Assembly: GCF_002979515.1 (NCBI RefSeq)
Contig: NZ_PCPA01000003.1
Coordinates: 1-64,000, forward strand
Source: Microbacterium sp. MYb54
GTDB lineage: Bacteria > Actinomycetota > Actinomycetes > Actinomycetales > Microbacteriaceae
Direction of reading: 5' to 3'
Length of the DNA stretch: 64,000 bases
Part shown: positions 33,983 to 43,665 of the stretch, one piece after another
Numbering within the stretch: the stretch's first letter is position 1
Layout of the letters: every line of letters begins with the position of its first letter
The notes under the pieces: model-generated
Seen by the model: only the letters and a program-made list of their open reading frames with translations
Told to the model about the DNA's origin: nothing
Databases searched by the model: none
Translations under genes and position numbers: made by a program

Positions 33983-35533
33983 TCACCTGCCGCTGTCGTC
34001 GAAGACCTCACCCTCCATGGCGTCATATCCTTCGGCCTGCGGGTCTCCGTGGGAGCCGCCGGAGAGCGCGTACTCCTCTTCGGGGGAGAGCACCAGGCGG
34101 TGGCGGAAGAACAGCCCGAATCCGAGCAGGATCACGACGTACACGATCGCGATGGCGATGATCGCCGGGCCGAAAGTCGGGTTCAGCAGGAATCCGACGA
34201 AGATGAGCGCCGCGATCACGAGCGCTACGGCCGCACCAGGGATGCCCCAGGGGCTGCGGTACGGGCGGTCGACGTTCGGGTACTTCTTGCGCAGGATCAT
34301 GAATGAGATCAGCTGGAGACCGTAGGCGAGCACCGCACCCCACACGGCGATGTTCAGCACGATCGCACCGGCGACGGATCCGGCGCCCTTCGCGTCGACC
34401 GCAGCGAGCACGTCGAGCACGATGAGGGCGATGAAGCCGATGGCCGCACCGACTACGAGTGCGACCCACGGCGTCTGCCGCTTGCCGGTGAGCGAGAGGA
34501 ACCGCGGGTAGTAACCCGCACGCGAGAGCGAGTACATGTTGCGGCCGTAGGCGAACATGATGCCCTGCAGCGAGGCGAGCAGCCCGATCAGGGCGAAGAG
34601 GGCGAGGACTGCGGCGAGCTGGTCGCCGACGATCGCGCGGAAGCCGTCGAGCAGCGGCTCGCCGGCAGTGCCCGTGGCCTCGGCGCCGATCACGCCGGTG
34701 TTCAGGAACAGCACCAGGAGTCCGGTGACGATGAGCGTGCCACGAGCCCAGAATCCGGCCTTCGGGATGTCGCGCGTCGGGTTGTGCGACTCCTCGGCGG
34801 CAAGCGGCAGCTCTTCGATGCCGAGGAAGAACCACATCGCGAACGGGAGCGCGAACAGGATCGGCAGCACGCCGTGTGGGAGGAACTCCGTCTGGCCGGG
34901 GTCGGGGGCGATGTCCCACAGGGCGTCCCAGCTGAAGGCTCCGGAGAAGATCGCCATGAGGGAGAACACGAGGATGATGCCGATCGAGATGATCGAGACG
35001 ATGATCGCGAAGCGGAAGGAGATCGCAGCTCCCGCGGAGTTCAGCGCGATGAAGACGATGTAGAGGATCAGGTACCAGAGCCACCCCGGCAGCTCGATCC
35101 CCAACAGTTCGCTGGTGATCCCGTTCGCATACGATGCCGAGAAGTAGACGATCACCGCCGTGGTCGCGACGTACTCGATCGTCTCCGCTGCTCCCGTGAC
35201 CAGGCCGCCCCAGGGACCCATCGCGGACCGTGCGAAGGAATAGGCACCTCCGGTGTGCGGCATCATCGCCGCCATCTCGCCGATCGCGAAGATCATGCCG
35301 TAGTACATCAGGACGAGGATCACGAAGGCGATCAGCATCCCGCCGAAGCCCGCGAAGTCGATGCCGAAGTTCCAGCCCGAGAAGTCGCCGGAGATGACGG
35401 CCGCGACCGCGAGACCCCACAGGCCCCAGACGCCCGCGGACCTCTTCAGCGTCCGTTTCTCGAAGTACTCACTCCCGGCACGTGTATAGGTCGCCCCAGC
35501 GACCTTGCGGGATTCATTGCTCTGCTCAGACAT
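33983..35533 (-). CDS. APC superfamily permease, ethanolamine-permease-like
   Basis: A 516-residue transporter with about 12 TM helices. The N-terminal stretch (LAVAAVISGDFSGWNFG ... GEMAAMMPHTGGAYSFARSAMGPWGG ... AAETIEYVATTAVIV) is of the ethanolamine permease (Eat) type within the APC family. The start MSEQSNESRK at 35533 has GGAGAG upstream. It is divergent from the gamma-glutamyl ligase, so it likely imports the amine (ethanolamine, putrescine or a relative) that this ligase modifies. The exact substrate is inferred. Confidence 0.85.
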   Translation of the reverse strand: MSEQSNESRKVAGATYTRAGSEYFEKRTLKRSAGVWGLWGLAVAAVISGDFSGWNFGIDFAGFGGMLIAFVILVLMYYGMIFAIGEMAAMMPHTGGAYSFARSAMGPWGGLVTGAAETIEYVATTAVIVYFSASYANGITSELLGIELPGWLWYLILYIVFIALNSAGAAISFRFAIIVSIISIGIILVFSLMAIFSGAFSWDALWDIAPDPGQTEFLPHGVLPILFALPFAMWFFLGIEELPLAAEESHNPTRDIPKAGFWARGTLIVTGLLVLFLNTGVIGAEATGTAGEPLLDGFRAIVGDQLAAVLALFALIGLLASLQGIMFAYGRNMYSLSRAGYYPRFLSLTGKRQTPWVALVVGAAIGFIALIVLDVLAAVDAKGAGSVAGAIVLNIAVWGAVLAYGLQLISFMILRKKYPNVDRPYRSPWGIPGAAVALVIAALIFVGFLLNPTFGPAIIAIAIVYVVILLGFGLFFRHRLVLSPEEEYALSGGSHGDPQAEGYDAMEGEVFDDSGR

Positions 35534-35689
35534 CCGCTCTCCGTTCGCATGCACATAGGCGCCGGGTGCACCTTGCGGATGATTGTGACAGTCAATGGTG
35601 GTTTCGTCTACCTTTAAACGTCGAGGTGATCTACTCTGAGGGCGAAGCCGGTCGGTCGATCGCTTCACCACGACGACGGGAGCGAGAAG

Positions 35690-37045
35690 ATGTCGGGAAA
35701 CCTCAGCATCGAGCAGCTGGATGCCGGCATCGCCGCCGGCGAGATCGACACGGTGATCGTGGCCTTCGCCGATGCGCAAGGACGGCTGGTCGGCAAACGG
35801 GTGTCGGCGCGGCTGTTCCAGGAGGACATCCTGCATCACGGTGCAGAGGCCTGCGACTACCTGCTGTCGGTCGATGTCGACATGAACACGGTCGACGGCT
35901 ACGCGATGTCGGGGTGGGACCGCGGGTACGGCGACATGGTGCTGAGACCGGATGCCGAGACGCTTCGCAACATCCCCTGGCTCGACGGCACGGTGCTCGT
36001 GATGGCCGACCTGGTCTGGCAGAACGGCGAGCCGGTCGGTCCATCGCCCCGGGCCATCCTCGACCGCCAGCGCGACCGTCTCGCCGAACGCGGCTGGACC
36101 GCGTTCTCCGGCACCGAGCTCGAGTTCATCGTCTTCGACAACACCTACCGCGACGCCTGGGCTCGCAAGTACGAGGGGCTGACCCCGTCGACCGACTACA
36201 ACGTCGACTACAACCTGCTCGCCTCCACCCGCCTCGAACCGCTGCTGCGCGATATCCGCAACAGCATGGACGGTGCCGGGCTCTACTGCGAGGGCGTGAA
36301 GGGGGAATGCAACTTCGGACAGCAGGAGATCGCGTTCCGCTACGCCGAGGTGCGCGAGACCGCCGACCAGCACGCGCTCTACAAGAACGGCGCGAAGGAG
36401 ATCGCGGAGCAGCACGGACAGGCGCTCACCTTCATGGCCAAGTTCAACGAGCGCGAGGGCAACAGCTGCCACATCCACCTCTCGCTGCGTGCGGACGACG
36501 GCACCCCGGTCATGGCAGGAGACGGTGAGCACGGGTTCAGCCCGGTGATGGAGCACTGGATCGCCGGCATCCTCGCGACGCTCCGCGAATTCACGCTGCT
36601 GTACGCGCCCAACATCAATTCGTACAAGCGGTTCGCGAAAGGCAGCTTCGCCCCGACCGGTGTCGCCTGGGGCATCGACAACCGCACCTGCGCGCTGCGC
36701 GTGATCGGTGCAGGATCGGGCCTTCGCGTCGAGAACCGGGTGCCCGGCGGCGACGTGAACCCGTACCTCGGCATCTCCGCCATCATCGCCGGTGGCCTCT
36801 ACGGCATCGAGAACGAGCTGCCGCTGCCCGAGCGCTTCACCGGCAACGCCTACGAGGCCGGCGTCGAGCATCTGCCCACCACGCTCCGGGAGGCGGCGCA
36901 GCTGTTCAGCGAGTCGAGCATCGCGAGAGCCGCCTTCGGCGATGACGTCGTCGACCACTACCTGAACCAGGCGCGCATCGAGGTCGAGGCCTACGATGCC
37001 GCCGTCACCGACTGGGAGCGCATCCGTGGCTTCGAGCGTCTCTGA
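35690..37045 (+). CDS. Glutamine-synthetase-like gamma-glutamyl-amine ligase
   Basis: A 451-residue GS-fold enzyme. N-terminal beta-grasp (1-105) is followed by the catalytic domain with GTELEFIVF, the metal motif GECNFGQQEIAFRYAE, NSCHIHLSLR, and NRTCALRVIG. It is not a housekeeping GlnA: it sits in an amine operon with a gamma-glutamyl hydrolase and an aldehyde dehydrogenase, as do PuuA of E. coli and GlnA3/GlnA4 of Streptomyces. It should join glutamate to a polyamine or ethanolamine. The substrate choice between these cannot be made by eye. Confidence 0.88.
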   Translation: MSGNLSIEQLDAGIAAGEIDTVIVAFADAQGRLVGKRVSARLFQEDILHHGAEACDYLLSVDVDMNTVDGYAMSGWDRGYGDMVLRPDAETLRNIPWLDGTVLVMADLVWQNGEPVGPSPRAILDRQRDRLAERGWTAFSGTELEFIVFDNTYRDAWARKYEGLTPSTDYNVDYNLLASTRLEPLLRDIRNSMDGAGLYCEGVKGECNFGQQEIAFRYAEVRETADQHALYKNGAKEIAEQHGQALTFMAKFNEREGNSCHIHLSLRADDGTPVMAGDGEHGFSPVMEHWIAGILATLREFTLLYAPNINSYKRFAKGSFAPTGVAWGIDNRTCALRVIGAGSGLRVENRVPGGDVNPYLGISAIIAGGLYGIENELPLPERFTGNAYEAGVEHLPTTLREAAQLFSESSIARAAFGDDVVDHYLNQARIEVEAYDAAVTDWERIRGFERL

Positions 37046-37778
37046 CCCGGCACCGCTGATCGGTGTCACGACCTATCTGGAGCGCGCGCAGCAGGGGGTG
37101 TGGGATGTGCGGGCGGCGTTCCTGCCCGAGCAGTATCTGACCGGAGTGACAGCATCCGGCGGCATCGCACTGCTGCTGCCACCGCAGAACCCGGAATCAG
37201 CGGATGCGGCGATCGCCGAGATGGACGGACTGATCCTCTCCGGTGGGGCGGACGTCGCGCCCGAGCTCTACGGAGAGGAGAGGCATCCGCTCACCGACCC
37301 CGCCCGCGTCGACCGTGACGCGTGGGAGCTCGCGCTGTTCCGGGCGGCCGAGCGGCGCCGCATCCCGGTGCTCGCGATCTGCCGCGGCCTGCAGCTCGTC
37401 AACGTGGCGCGCGGCGGAACACTCCAGCAGCACCTGCCGGAGTCGCTCGGCACCGAACGCTACCGCCTCGGCGGAGGTGTTTTCGCCGAGAACGACATCG
37501 AGGTCTCGGACGACACCGCGCTCGCCGGCGTCCTCGGTGCGGGCGACGTGCGGGTGCACAGCTATCACCATCAGGGCATCGACCGCCTCGGGGAGGGGCT
37601 GGTCGCGGCCGCACGCTCCGACGACGGACTCGTGCAGGCATTCGTCGACACCTCAGCCGGCCACGTCGTCGGCATCCAATGGCATCCGGAGGAGAACGCC
37701 GAGGATCGGCGCCTCTTCGCAGATCTCGTCTCACAGGCTCGTGCGTTCGCCGCGCGGCGGAAGGAGGACGCCCGATGA
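37026..37778 (+). CDS. Gamma-glutamyl-GABA-type hydrolase (peptidase C26, PuuD-like)
   Basis: A 250-residue class I glutamine-amidotransferase-fold hydrolase. The nucleophile Cys is in AICRGLQLVNV, the His in GIQWHPEEN. It would free the oxidised amine from its gamma-glutamyl carrier. GGGAG stands 7 bases before GTG 37026, which decides the start; it overlaps the ligase by 20 bases, so the two are coupled. A frame from ATG 36996 is less likely. Confidence 0.88.
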   Translation: MASSVSDPAPLIGVTTYLERAQQGVWDVRAAFLPEQYLTGVTASGGIALLLPPQNPESADAAIAEMDGLILSGGADVAPELYGEERHPLTDPARVDRDAWELALFRAAERRRIPVLAICRGLQLVNVARGGTLQQHLPESLGTERYRLGGGVFAENDIEVSDDTALAGVLGAGDVRVHSYHHQGIDRLGEGLVAAARSDDGLVQAFVDTSAGHVVGIQWHPEENAEDRRLFADLVSQARAFAARRKEDAR

Positions 37779-39136
37779 GTGCGTTCACAGTCATCAACCC
37801 ATCCACCGGAGCCGCGATCCGTGAGGTCTCTCGCGCCGATGTCGGAGAGACGGATGCCGCGATCGCCCGCGCCGTCACCGCGCAGCGCCGATGGGCAGCG
37901 CTTGCGCCGGTCGCCCGGGCTGATGCGCTCCGGTCGTTCGCCCGTGCCGTCGAAGGGGCGACCGAGGAGCTGGCCCAGTTGGAGGTGCTCAACTCCGGGC
38001 ATCCGATCGGCTCCGCCCGCTGGGAGGCCGGGCACGTCGCCCAGGTGTTGAACTACTACTCCGCCGATCCGGAGCGGCTGTCCGGGAAGCAGATCCCGGT
38101 GGCCGGCGGTCTCGACGTCACCTTCCACGACCCCTACGGCGTGGTCGGTGTCATCGTGCCGTGGAACTTCCCGATGACGATCGCCTCGTGGGCGTTCGCA
38201 CCGGCGCTCGCCGCGGGCAACGCCGTGGTGCTGAAGCCTGCCGAGCTGACGCCGCTCACTGCGATCCGCCTCGGTGAACTCGCCCTCGAAGCCGGACTCC
38301 CCGAGGGGCTCTTCGAGGTCGTCACGGGGTCGGGGTCGGTCGTCGGGCAGCGTCTGGTCGAGCACCCCGATGTGCGCAAGGTCGTCTTCACCGGCTCGAC
38401 CGAGGTCGGCATCGAGGTTGCGGCCGGCTGCGCGCGGGCGCTCAAGCCCGTCACGCTCGAACTCGGCGGGAAGAGCGCCAACATCGTCTTCGCCGACGCC
38501 GATCTCGAACGCGCGGCAGCGGGGGTGCCCGGCTCGGTCTTCGACAACGCCGGCCAGGACTGCTGTGCGCGCAGCCGCCTGCTCGTGCAGCGATCGGTGT
38601 ACGACCGCTTCCTCGAGCTGCTCGAACCCGCCGTGGCCGCCTGGCGTGTGGGCGACCCTGCGCGGGAAGACACCGACATGGGACCGCTCATCTCGGCAGG
38701 GCACCGCGACACGGTCGCATCCTTCCTCGACGGCGCCGACATCGCCTTCCGTGGCAGTGCGCCCGAAGGCGACGGGTTCTGGTTCGCGCCGGCCGTCGTG
38801 CTCGCAGACCCCGCCGACCGTATCGCCCAGCAGGAGGTGTTCGGACCGGTCGTCGCCGTGATGCCGTTCGAGGACGAGGCCGACGCCATCCGTCTTGCCA
38901 ACGACACCGCCTACGGGCTCGCGGGCTCCGTGTGGACCGAGAGCCTCGGTCGTGGCGTTCGCGTGGCTCGGGGTGTGCGCAGCGGGGTGCTGTCGGTGAA
39001 CTCGCACGCCTCGGTGCGGTATGCGACCCCGTTCGGCGGAATGAAGGCGTCGGGCCTGGGGCGCGAGCTCGGCCCTGACGCCGCCGAGCACTTCACCGAG
39101 ACCAAGAACGTCTTCTTCGCGACCGATGAACTCTGA
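37775..39136 (+). CDS. Aldehyde dehydrogenase (PuuC-like)
   Basis: A 453-residue NAD(P)-dependent dehydrogenase. Motifs: VPWNFPMTIASWAFAPALAAGN, LELGGKSANIVF (general-base Glu), DNAGQDCCARSRL (nucleophile Cys), QEVFGPVV. AGGAGG precedes ATG, which overlaps the hydrolase stop (ATGA). By position it oxidises the gamma-glutamylated aldehyde made from the amine. Confidence 0.9.
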   Translation: MSAFTVINPSTGAAIREVSRADVGETDAAIARAVTAQRRWAALAPVARADALRSFARAVEGATEELAQLEVLNSGHPIGSARWEAGHVAQVLNYYSADPERLSGKQIPVAGGLDVTFHDPYGVVGVIVPWNFPMTIASWAFAPALAAGNAVVLKPAELTPLTAIRLGELALEAGLPEGLFEVVTGSGSVVGQRLVEHPDVRKVVFTGSTEVGIEVAAGCARALKPVTLELGGKSANIVFADADLERAAAGVPGSVFDNAGQDCCARSRLLVQRSVYDRFLELLEPAVAAWRVGDPAREDTDMGPLISAGHRDTVASFLDGADIAFRGSAPEGDGFWFAPAVVLADPADRIAQQEVFGPVVAVMPFEDEADAIRLANDTAYGLAGSVWTESLGRGVRVARGVRSGVLSVNSHASVRYATPFGGMKASGLGRELGPDAAEHFTETKNVFFATDEL

Positions 39137-39175
39137 TCACGTCGCAACCCACCCCATCCGGAACGGAGAACCCAC

Positions 39176-39955
39176 ATGAGCATCGACCTGACCCAGCGAC
39201 TGAAGGACCGTGTCGCCATCATCACCGGTGGCGCGAGCGGCATCGGGTTCGCCACCGCCCAGCGCTTCGCGGCGGAGGGCGCCTTCGTCGTGATCGCTGA
39301 TGTCGATCCCACTTCAGGCGAGGCAGCGGCTGCGGAGGTCGGCGGGGTGTTCCGTCCGGTCGACGTCGCCGACGAGGCCAAGGTCAATGCCCTGTTCGAC
39401 GGTGTCGCCGAGGAGTTCGGCCGCATCGACATCGCCTTCAACAACGCGGGCATCTCGCCGGCCGACGACGACTCCATCGAGACCACCGAGCTCCCCGCGT
39501 GGGATCGGGTGCAGGATGTGAACCTCAAGAGCGTGTACCTGTGCAGCCGTGCGGCACTGCGACACATGGTGCCGGCGGGACGTGGGTCGATCATCAACAC
39601 CGCGTCGTTCGTCGCGCTGCTGGGATCTGCGACCTCGCAGATCAGCTACACCGCGTCGAAGGGGGGCGTGCTGGCGATGTCGCGGGAGCTGGGGGTGCAG
39701 TTCGCGCGTCAAGGGGTGCGTGTGAACGCGCTGTGCCCCGGGCCGGTGAACACCCCGCTGCTGCAGGAGCTGTTCGCCAAGGACCCGGAGCGCGCGCAGC
39801 GGCGTCTCGTGCATGTGCCGATGGGGCGCTTCGCCGAGCCGGAAGAGCTCGCGGCGGCCGTGGCGTTCCTCGCCTCCGATGACTCGTCGTTCATCACCGC
39901 GAGTGCGTTCGTGGTCGACGGCGGAATCACGAACGCCTACGTCACCCCGCTGTGA
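39176..39955 (+). CDS. SDR family oxidoreductase
   Basis: A 259-residue classical short-chain dehydrogenase. NAD(P) motif TGGASGIG, NNAG, catalytic Ser in TASF, YTASK (Tyr/Lys), and PGPVNTP. Asp in VIADVD suggests NAD(H). GAACGGAGAA precedes ATG. It is the fourth gene of the amine operon; it may oxidise or reduce the alcohol/aldehyde intermediate. The enzyme that first oxidises the gamma-glutamyl amine (a PuuB-like oxidase) was not found, and this SDR may take part in that step. Confidence 0.88.
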   Translation: MSIDLTQRLKDRVAIITGGASGIGFATAQRFAAEGAFVVIADVDPTSGEAAAAEVGGVFRPVDVADEAKVNALFDGVAEEFGRIDIAFNNAGISPADDDSIETTELPAWDRVQDVNLKSVYLCSRAALRHMVPAGRGSIINTASFVALLGSATSQISYTASKGGVLAMSRELGVQFARQGVRVNALCPGPVNTPLLQELFAKDPERAQRRLVHVPMGRFAEPEELAAAVAFLASDDSSFITASAFVVDGGITNAYVTPL

Positions 39956-39988
39956 ACGCCCCACACGTCGCTGTGACAGGGTGATGAC

Positions 39989-40717
39989 ATGAGCGAGCAC
40001 CCCCACGACGGCGATCTCGTCGAGGTGCGCAAAGCGGTCTACCGGCCGCTGCGGCGCGGCAACGCCCTCGAGGACGCTGTCGCCCGGCTCGTGCAGACCA
40101 TCCGCCTCGGCGTGGTCGCTCCGGGGGAATCGCTGCCTCCCGAACGGGAGCTCGCGGCGTCGTTCGGGGTGAGCCGTGACACCGTGCGCGAGGCGATCCG
40201 CGAGCTGGCTGACACCGGCTACCTCGTCGCGCGACGTGGCCGGTATGGAGGGACGTTCGTCGCCGATCCGTTGCCGCACCCGACCGTGACGGGGACGGTG
40301 ACCTCGGAGGAGATCGACGACGTGCTCGGGCTTCGTCGTGTGCTCGAGACCGGGGCCGTACGCGCGGCGGCGAGCCGATCGTTGGATGCATCGACCCGTG
40401 CCGACCTCTGGGCGCGGCATGAGGCGGCGCTTCCGGCCGGGCCGGACGAGTATCGACGCCTGGACACGCTGCTGCATCTGGCGATCGCCGAGGCCGCAGG
40501 CATCCCCTCCCTCGTCGCACTCGTGGCGGAGAACCGTGCCGACGTCAACGCCTGGCTCGACACCTTCCCGTTGATGCCGCGCAACATCCAGCATTCGGGG
40601 GAGCAGCATGAGAGCATCGTCTCCGCGATCCTTGCCGGACGCCCCGATGCGGCAGAATCCGCGATGCGCGATCACCTCGCCGGCTCCGAGGCGCTGCTGC
40701 GCGGCTTCCTGATCTGA
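39989..40717 (+). CDS. GntR/FadR-type (FCD) transcriptional regulator
   Basis: A 242-residue regulator with an N-terminal winged helix (LPPERELAASFGVSRDTVREAIRELADTGYL) and a C-terminal FCD ligand domain (LLHLAIAEAAGIPSL, His ligands in EQHESIVSAI). It ends the ligase-hydrolase-ALDH-SDR operon and is the natural candidate for its repressor. Confidence 0.9.
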   Translation: MSEHPHDGDLVEVRKAVYRPLRRGNALEDAVARLVQTIRLGVVAPGESLPPERELAASFGVSRDTVREAIRELADTGYLVARRGRYGGTFVADPLPHPTVTGTVTSEEIDDVLGLRRVLETGAVRAAASRSLDASTRADLWARHEAALPAGPDEYRRLDTLLHLAIAEAAGIPSLVALVAENRADVNAWLDTFPLMPRNIQHSGEQHESIVSAILAGRPDAAESAMRDHLAGSEALLRGFLI

Positions 40718-40750
40718 GCATCCAGACGTCCGGCGACGGATCCGGACTGC

Positions 40751-41131
40751 TCAGAGGGAGAACGCCACGAAGCCTGCAGCGAGTGCAGCGATGGAGCACC
40801 CGACCGCGAGCCCGCTGACGGTATAGGCCCCGATGCGACCGGCGCGCGGTCCGCGGACTCTCGTCGACAGGCCAAGGCACACCCCGCCGCCGGCGACGCC
40901 GACGAGCGCGAAGACCACACTCAGGAACCACATCGAGAGCACCGGCATCCCCTCGACGAGTTCGCCCCGGGCGCCCAGGGCGGCCCGTGCAGTCTCGGTG
41001 ACCAGCACCCATGCGACGAGCGCCGCGAACGCCGCAGCGATCGACCAGCCGACGACGACGACCGCCTCGAACGTCGCGCGCTCGAACGTCGCACGCGGTG
41101 GGGAGGCGACCTGGACCATGTCGCCGAGCAT
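40751..41131 (-). CDS. Small membrane protein of unknown function
   Basis: A 126-residue protein with about four hydrophobic segments (24-45, 67-85, 98-122) and little else. It is convergent with the GntR gene and divergent from potA. An ATG four codons in (MVQVASPP) is an alternative start. No family is recognised. Confidence 0.6.
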   Translation of the reverse strand: MLGDMVQVASPPRATFERATFEAVVVVGWSIAAAFAALVAWVLVTETARAALGARGELVEGMPVLSMWFLSVVFALVGVAGGGVCLGLSTRVRGPRAGRIGAYTVSGLAVGCSIAALAAGFVAFSL

Positions 41132-41220
41132 ACGGATCGCGGCCGGATCTCGTCGTCACGATCCGGTATCGGTCTTCCTCGGTCTGAACGAACCCAATCG
41201 GTCGCAGGTTTAGGAAATGA

Positions 41221-41235
41221 CAACGGATACCGTTG
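41221..41235. promoter_or_regulatory. Perfect 15-base palindrome upstream of potA
   Basis: CAACGG-ATA-CCGTTG in the 192-bp gap between the small membrane protein and potA, about 90 bases before the potA start. It has the size and symmetry of a LacI- or GntR-type operator and would control the pot operon. The binding protein is not identified; the GntR protein encoded 0.5 kb away is one candidate. Confidence 0.45.
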
Positions 41236-41323
41236 CGTATCGACGAAGATGCTTCCGATTTCGCTATACCTGGGAACTTTCCTGTGTCAGAATCACCGCA
41301 AGCGAAACTCAATGGGAGGCTCC

Positions 41324-42490
41324 ATGCCCGGCACCACCCACGCGTCGACGTCGACGCTTGACACCCCCACACCCTCACCCACTGGCGCGGTCCGCATCGA
41401 CGGCGTCACCAAGCGCTACGGCACCGCCACCGCCGTCGATGATCTGAGTCTCGACGTGCAGCCGGGGGAGTTCCTCTCCCTCCTCGGCCCCTCCGGCTGC
41501 GGCAAGACGACGACCCTGCGCATGATCGCGGGCTTCGAGTATCCGGATGCCGGCGACATCCTCATCTCCGGCCGCAGCGTCCTGAACCTTCCGCCCTATC
41601 GGCGCGAGGTCAACACCGTCTTCCAGGCGTACGCGCTGTTCCCGCACCTCACGGTCGCGGAGAACGTCGCCTACGGTCTGCAGCAGCGGCGGGTGCCCAA
41701 GGCCGAGCAGCGTGAGCGTGTGCGCGAAGCGCTCGACATGGTGCAGCTGCGTGCGTTCGCCGATCGCAAGCCGACGCAGCTCTCCGGCGGTCAGCAGCAG
41801 CGCATCGCCCTGTCTCGGGCGCTCATCAACCGGCCCAGCGTGCTTCTGCTCGACGAGCCGCTCGCGGCGTTGGACCGCCAGCTGCGCGAGGAGATGCAGC
41901 TCGAGCTCAAGCTGCTGCAGGCGCGTCTCGGCACGACCTTCGTGTTCGTCACCCACGACCAGGCCGAGGCGCTGTCGATGAGCGACCGGATCGCAGTGAT
42001 GCGCGCGGGACGGATCGAGCAGCTCGACGCACCGGCTGCGATCTATGCGGAACCTGCGTCGGCGTATGTCGCCTCGTTCATCGGTCAGCAGAACTTCGTG
42101 CACGGCACGGTGCGCGCAGACGGCGCCGCGGTCGACACCGCGATCGGTGTGATCTCCGGACGCTGGGGCGGCGAACGGGTCGCTGCGGGGCAGACTGCCG
42201 TCGCCGCGATCCGCCCCGAGTACGTTCGCCTCGAGCAGGGCGAAGGGGAAGGGGTGCCGGGACGCGTGCTCGGAGTCTCCCACCTCGGTGAGACCCTGCA
42301 GGTCGCGGTCCGCATCGGCGAGGATGCCACGTTCCTCTCGCGGATGCCGGCGCCGACCGCTCCGTCGGTGGGAGTCGACGACGTCGTCCGCTGTGTCTGG
42401 AGCCCCGCGGACGCGCGGCTCTTCGCGGCGGAGGGCATCCCCACCACCGCGACGCACGTGATCACCCTGCCCAAGGACGGCGGCCTGTGA
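41324..42490 (+). CDS. potA: Polyamine ABC transporter ATP-binding protein
   Basis: A 388-residue ABC ATPase. Walker A GPSGCGKTT, Q loop FQAYALFPH, signature LSGGQQQR, Walker B VLLLDEPLAALD, H loop VTHDQ, and a C-terminal TOBE domain (VAAIRPEYVRLEQG). GGAGG sits 4 bases before ATG 41324; an ATG at 41312 is in frame. It is the first gene of a potA-D-B-C operon. Confidence 0.92.
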   Translation: MPGTTHASTSTLDTPTPSPTGAVRIDGVTKRYGTATAVDDLSLDVQPGEFLSLLGPSGCGKTTTLRMIAGFEYPDAGDILISGRSVLNLPPYRREVNTVFQAYALFPHLTVAENVAYGLQQRRVPKAEQRERVREALDMVQLRAFADRKPTQLSGGQQQRIALSRALINRPSVLLLDEPLAALDRQLREEMQLELKLLQARLGTTFVFVTHDQAEALSMSDRIAVMRAGRIEQLDAPAAIYAEPASAYVASFIGQQNFVHGTVRADGAAVDTAIGVISGRWGGERVAAGQTAVAAIRPEYVRLEQGEGEGVPGRVLGVSHLGETLQVAVRIGEDATFLSRMPAPTAPSVGVDDVVRCVWSPADARLFAAEGIPTTATHVITLPKDGGL

Positions 42491-43665
42491 CGGGCCGGCC
42501 CCCGGTGCGCGTTCTCGCGCATCGGAGTGCCGCACGCGTGATCCGCACCGAGCTGACCAGGCGCGGGTTCCTCGCGACCGCGATCATGGCGGGCGGCGCG
42601 GTCGTGCTCAGTGCGTGCGCACCGGCGCAGAATGCTGCGGCAGTGCATGCCAAGGGCGGCCCGCTCGAGGACAAGCTCTCGATCTACAGCTGGGGCGACT
42701 ACGACGCCCCAGAGGTGCTCGAGCAGTTCACCGCCGAGAGCGGCCCGCGCATCGTGCTCGACGCGTTCAATTCGAACGAAGAGCTGATCGCGAAGCTCGT
42801 GGCGGCTCGCGGCACCTCGGGTTACGACATCGTCGTGCCCACCGGGGTGTTCGTCGGACCGATGGCCGAGAACGGACTCCTTCAGAAGTTCAACCTCGAC
42901 CTGCTGCCGAACATGAAGCACGTGGCACCCGAGTTCCGCGGACGTTCGTGGGATCCGGGCAACGAGTACTCGGTGTGCAAGGCGTGGGGGACCACCGGGT
43001 TCGTCTACGACAAACGGGTGATCTCGCGAGAGCTCACGACGTGGAACGACTTCATCGACGCCGCACAGAACGAGGCGTCCGGCTCGACCTCAGTGCTCGA
43101 CGACCCGGCACCGCTGCTGGGTATCTACTTCTGGGCGAACGGCATCGACTGGACGACCACGGACCCCGCCGACCTCGACGCGGTCGAGAAGTTCCTGGTG
43201 AAAGACCTCGCACCTCACGTCTCGGCGTTCGACTCGTATCCCGGCGGCTCGTCGATCCCGCAGGCCTCGCACGCGCTGCTGCAGTCCTACAACGGCGACG
43301 CGCGTCTCGGCATCTTCGAATCCGACGATCCGGACCGCTGGCAGTGGGTGCTCGGGAGCCCGGCGACAGAGTTGTGGATGGACAACTGGGCGATCGCCGC
43401 GGGCGCCCCGCACCCAGAGGCGGCGCATGCGTTCATCGACTTCGTGCTGCAGCCGGACGTGCAGCTCGCGCAGGTCGACTACATCGGCTACGACACCGGC
43501 ATCTCGGGCATCCGCGACGAGGCGGAAGCCGCGGGGCTCGAACGACTCGACATGGTGTTCTTCGACGAGGAGCAGGTGGCCACGATGCATGAGGGCAAGC
43601 TGACGGAAGCGCAGGATCGCGTCGTCTCCATCTGGAACTCGATGAAGGCGGCCGCCGGTGCCTAA
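42487..43665 (+). CDS. potD: Polyamine ABC transporter substrate-binding lipoprotein
   Basis: A 392-residue binding protein of the PotD/PotF type (LSIYSWGDYDAPEVLEQF, GYDIVVPTGVFVGPM, WGTTGFVYD). The leader has a twin-arginine pair (R25-R26 in TRRGFLAT) and a lipobox LSAC (Cys44), so it is exported folded and lipid-anchored. GTG 42487 overlaps the potA stop (GTGA). The ligand is spermidine or putrescine by family; not proven. Confidence 0.9.
   Translation: MTGRPPVRVLAHRSAARVIRTELTRRGFLATAIMAGGAVVLSACAPAQNAAAVHAKGGPLEDKLSIYSWGDYDAPEVLEQFTAESGPRIVLDAFNSNEELIAKLVAARGTSGYDIVVPTGVFVGPMAENGLLQKFNLDLLPNMKHVAPEFRGRSWDPGNEYSVCKAWGTTGFVYDKRVISRELTTWNDFIDAAQNEASGSTSVLDDPAPLLGIYFWANGIDWTTTDPADLDAVEKFLVKDLAPHVSAFDSYPGGSSIPQASHALLQSYNGDARLGIFESDDPDRWQWVLGSPATELWMDNWAIAAGAPHPEAAHAFIDFVLQPDVQLAQVDYIGYDTGISGIRDEAEAAGLERLDMVFFDEEQVATMHEGKLTEAQDRVVSIWNSMKAAAGA

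Noticed and set aside
35582..35596. Operator in the permease-ligase intergenic region
   Set aside because: The segment ATTG-TGACAGT-CAAT has only short arms and poor symmetry in the middle; not convincing.
35534..37069. Minus-strand upstream extension of the permease frame to 1028 residues
   Set aside because: The extra 512 residues are antisense to the gamma-glutamyl ligase; a proper start with GGAGAG lies at 35533.
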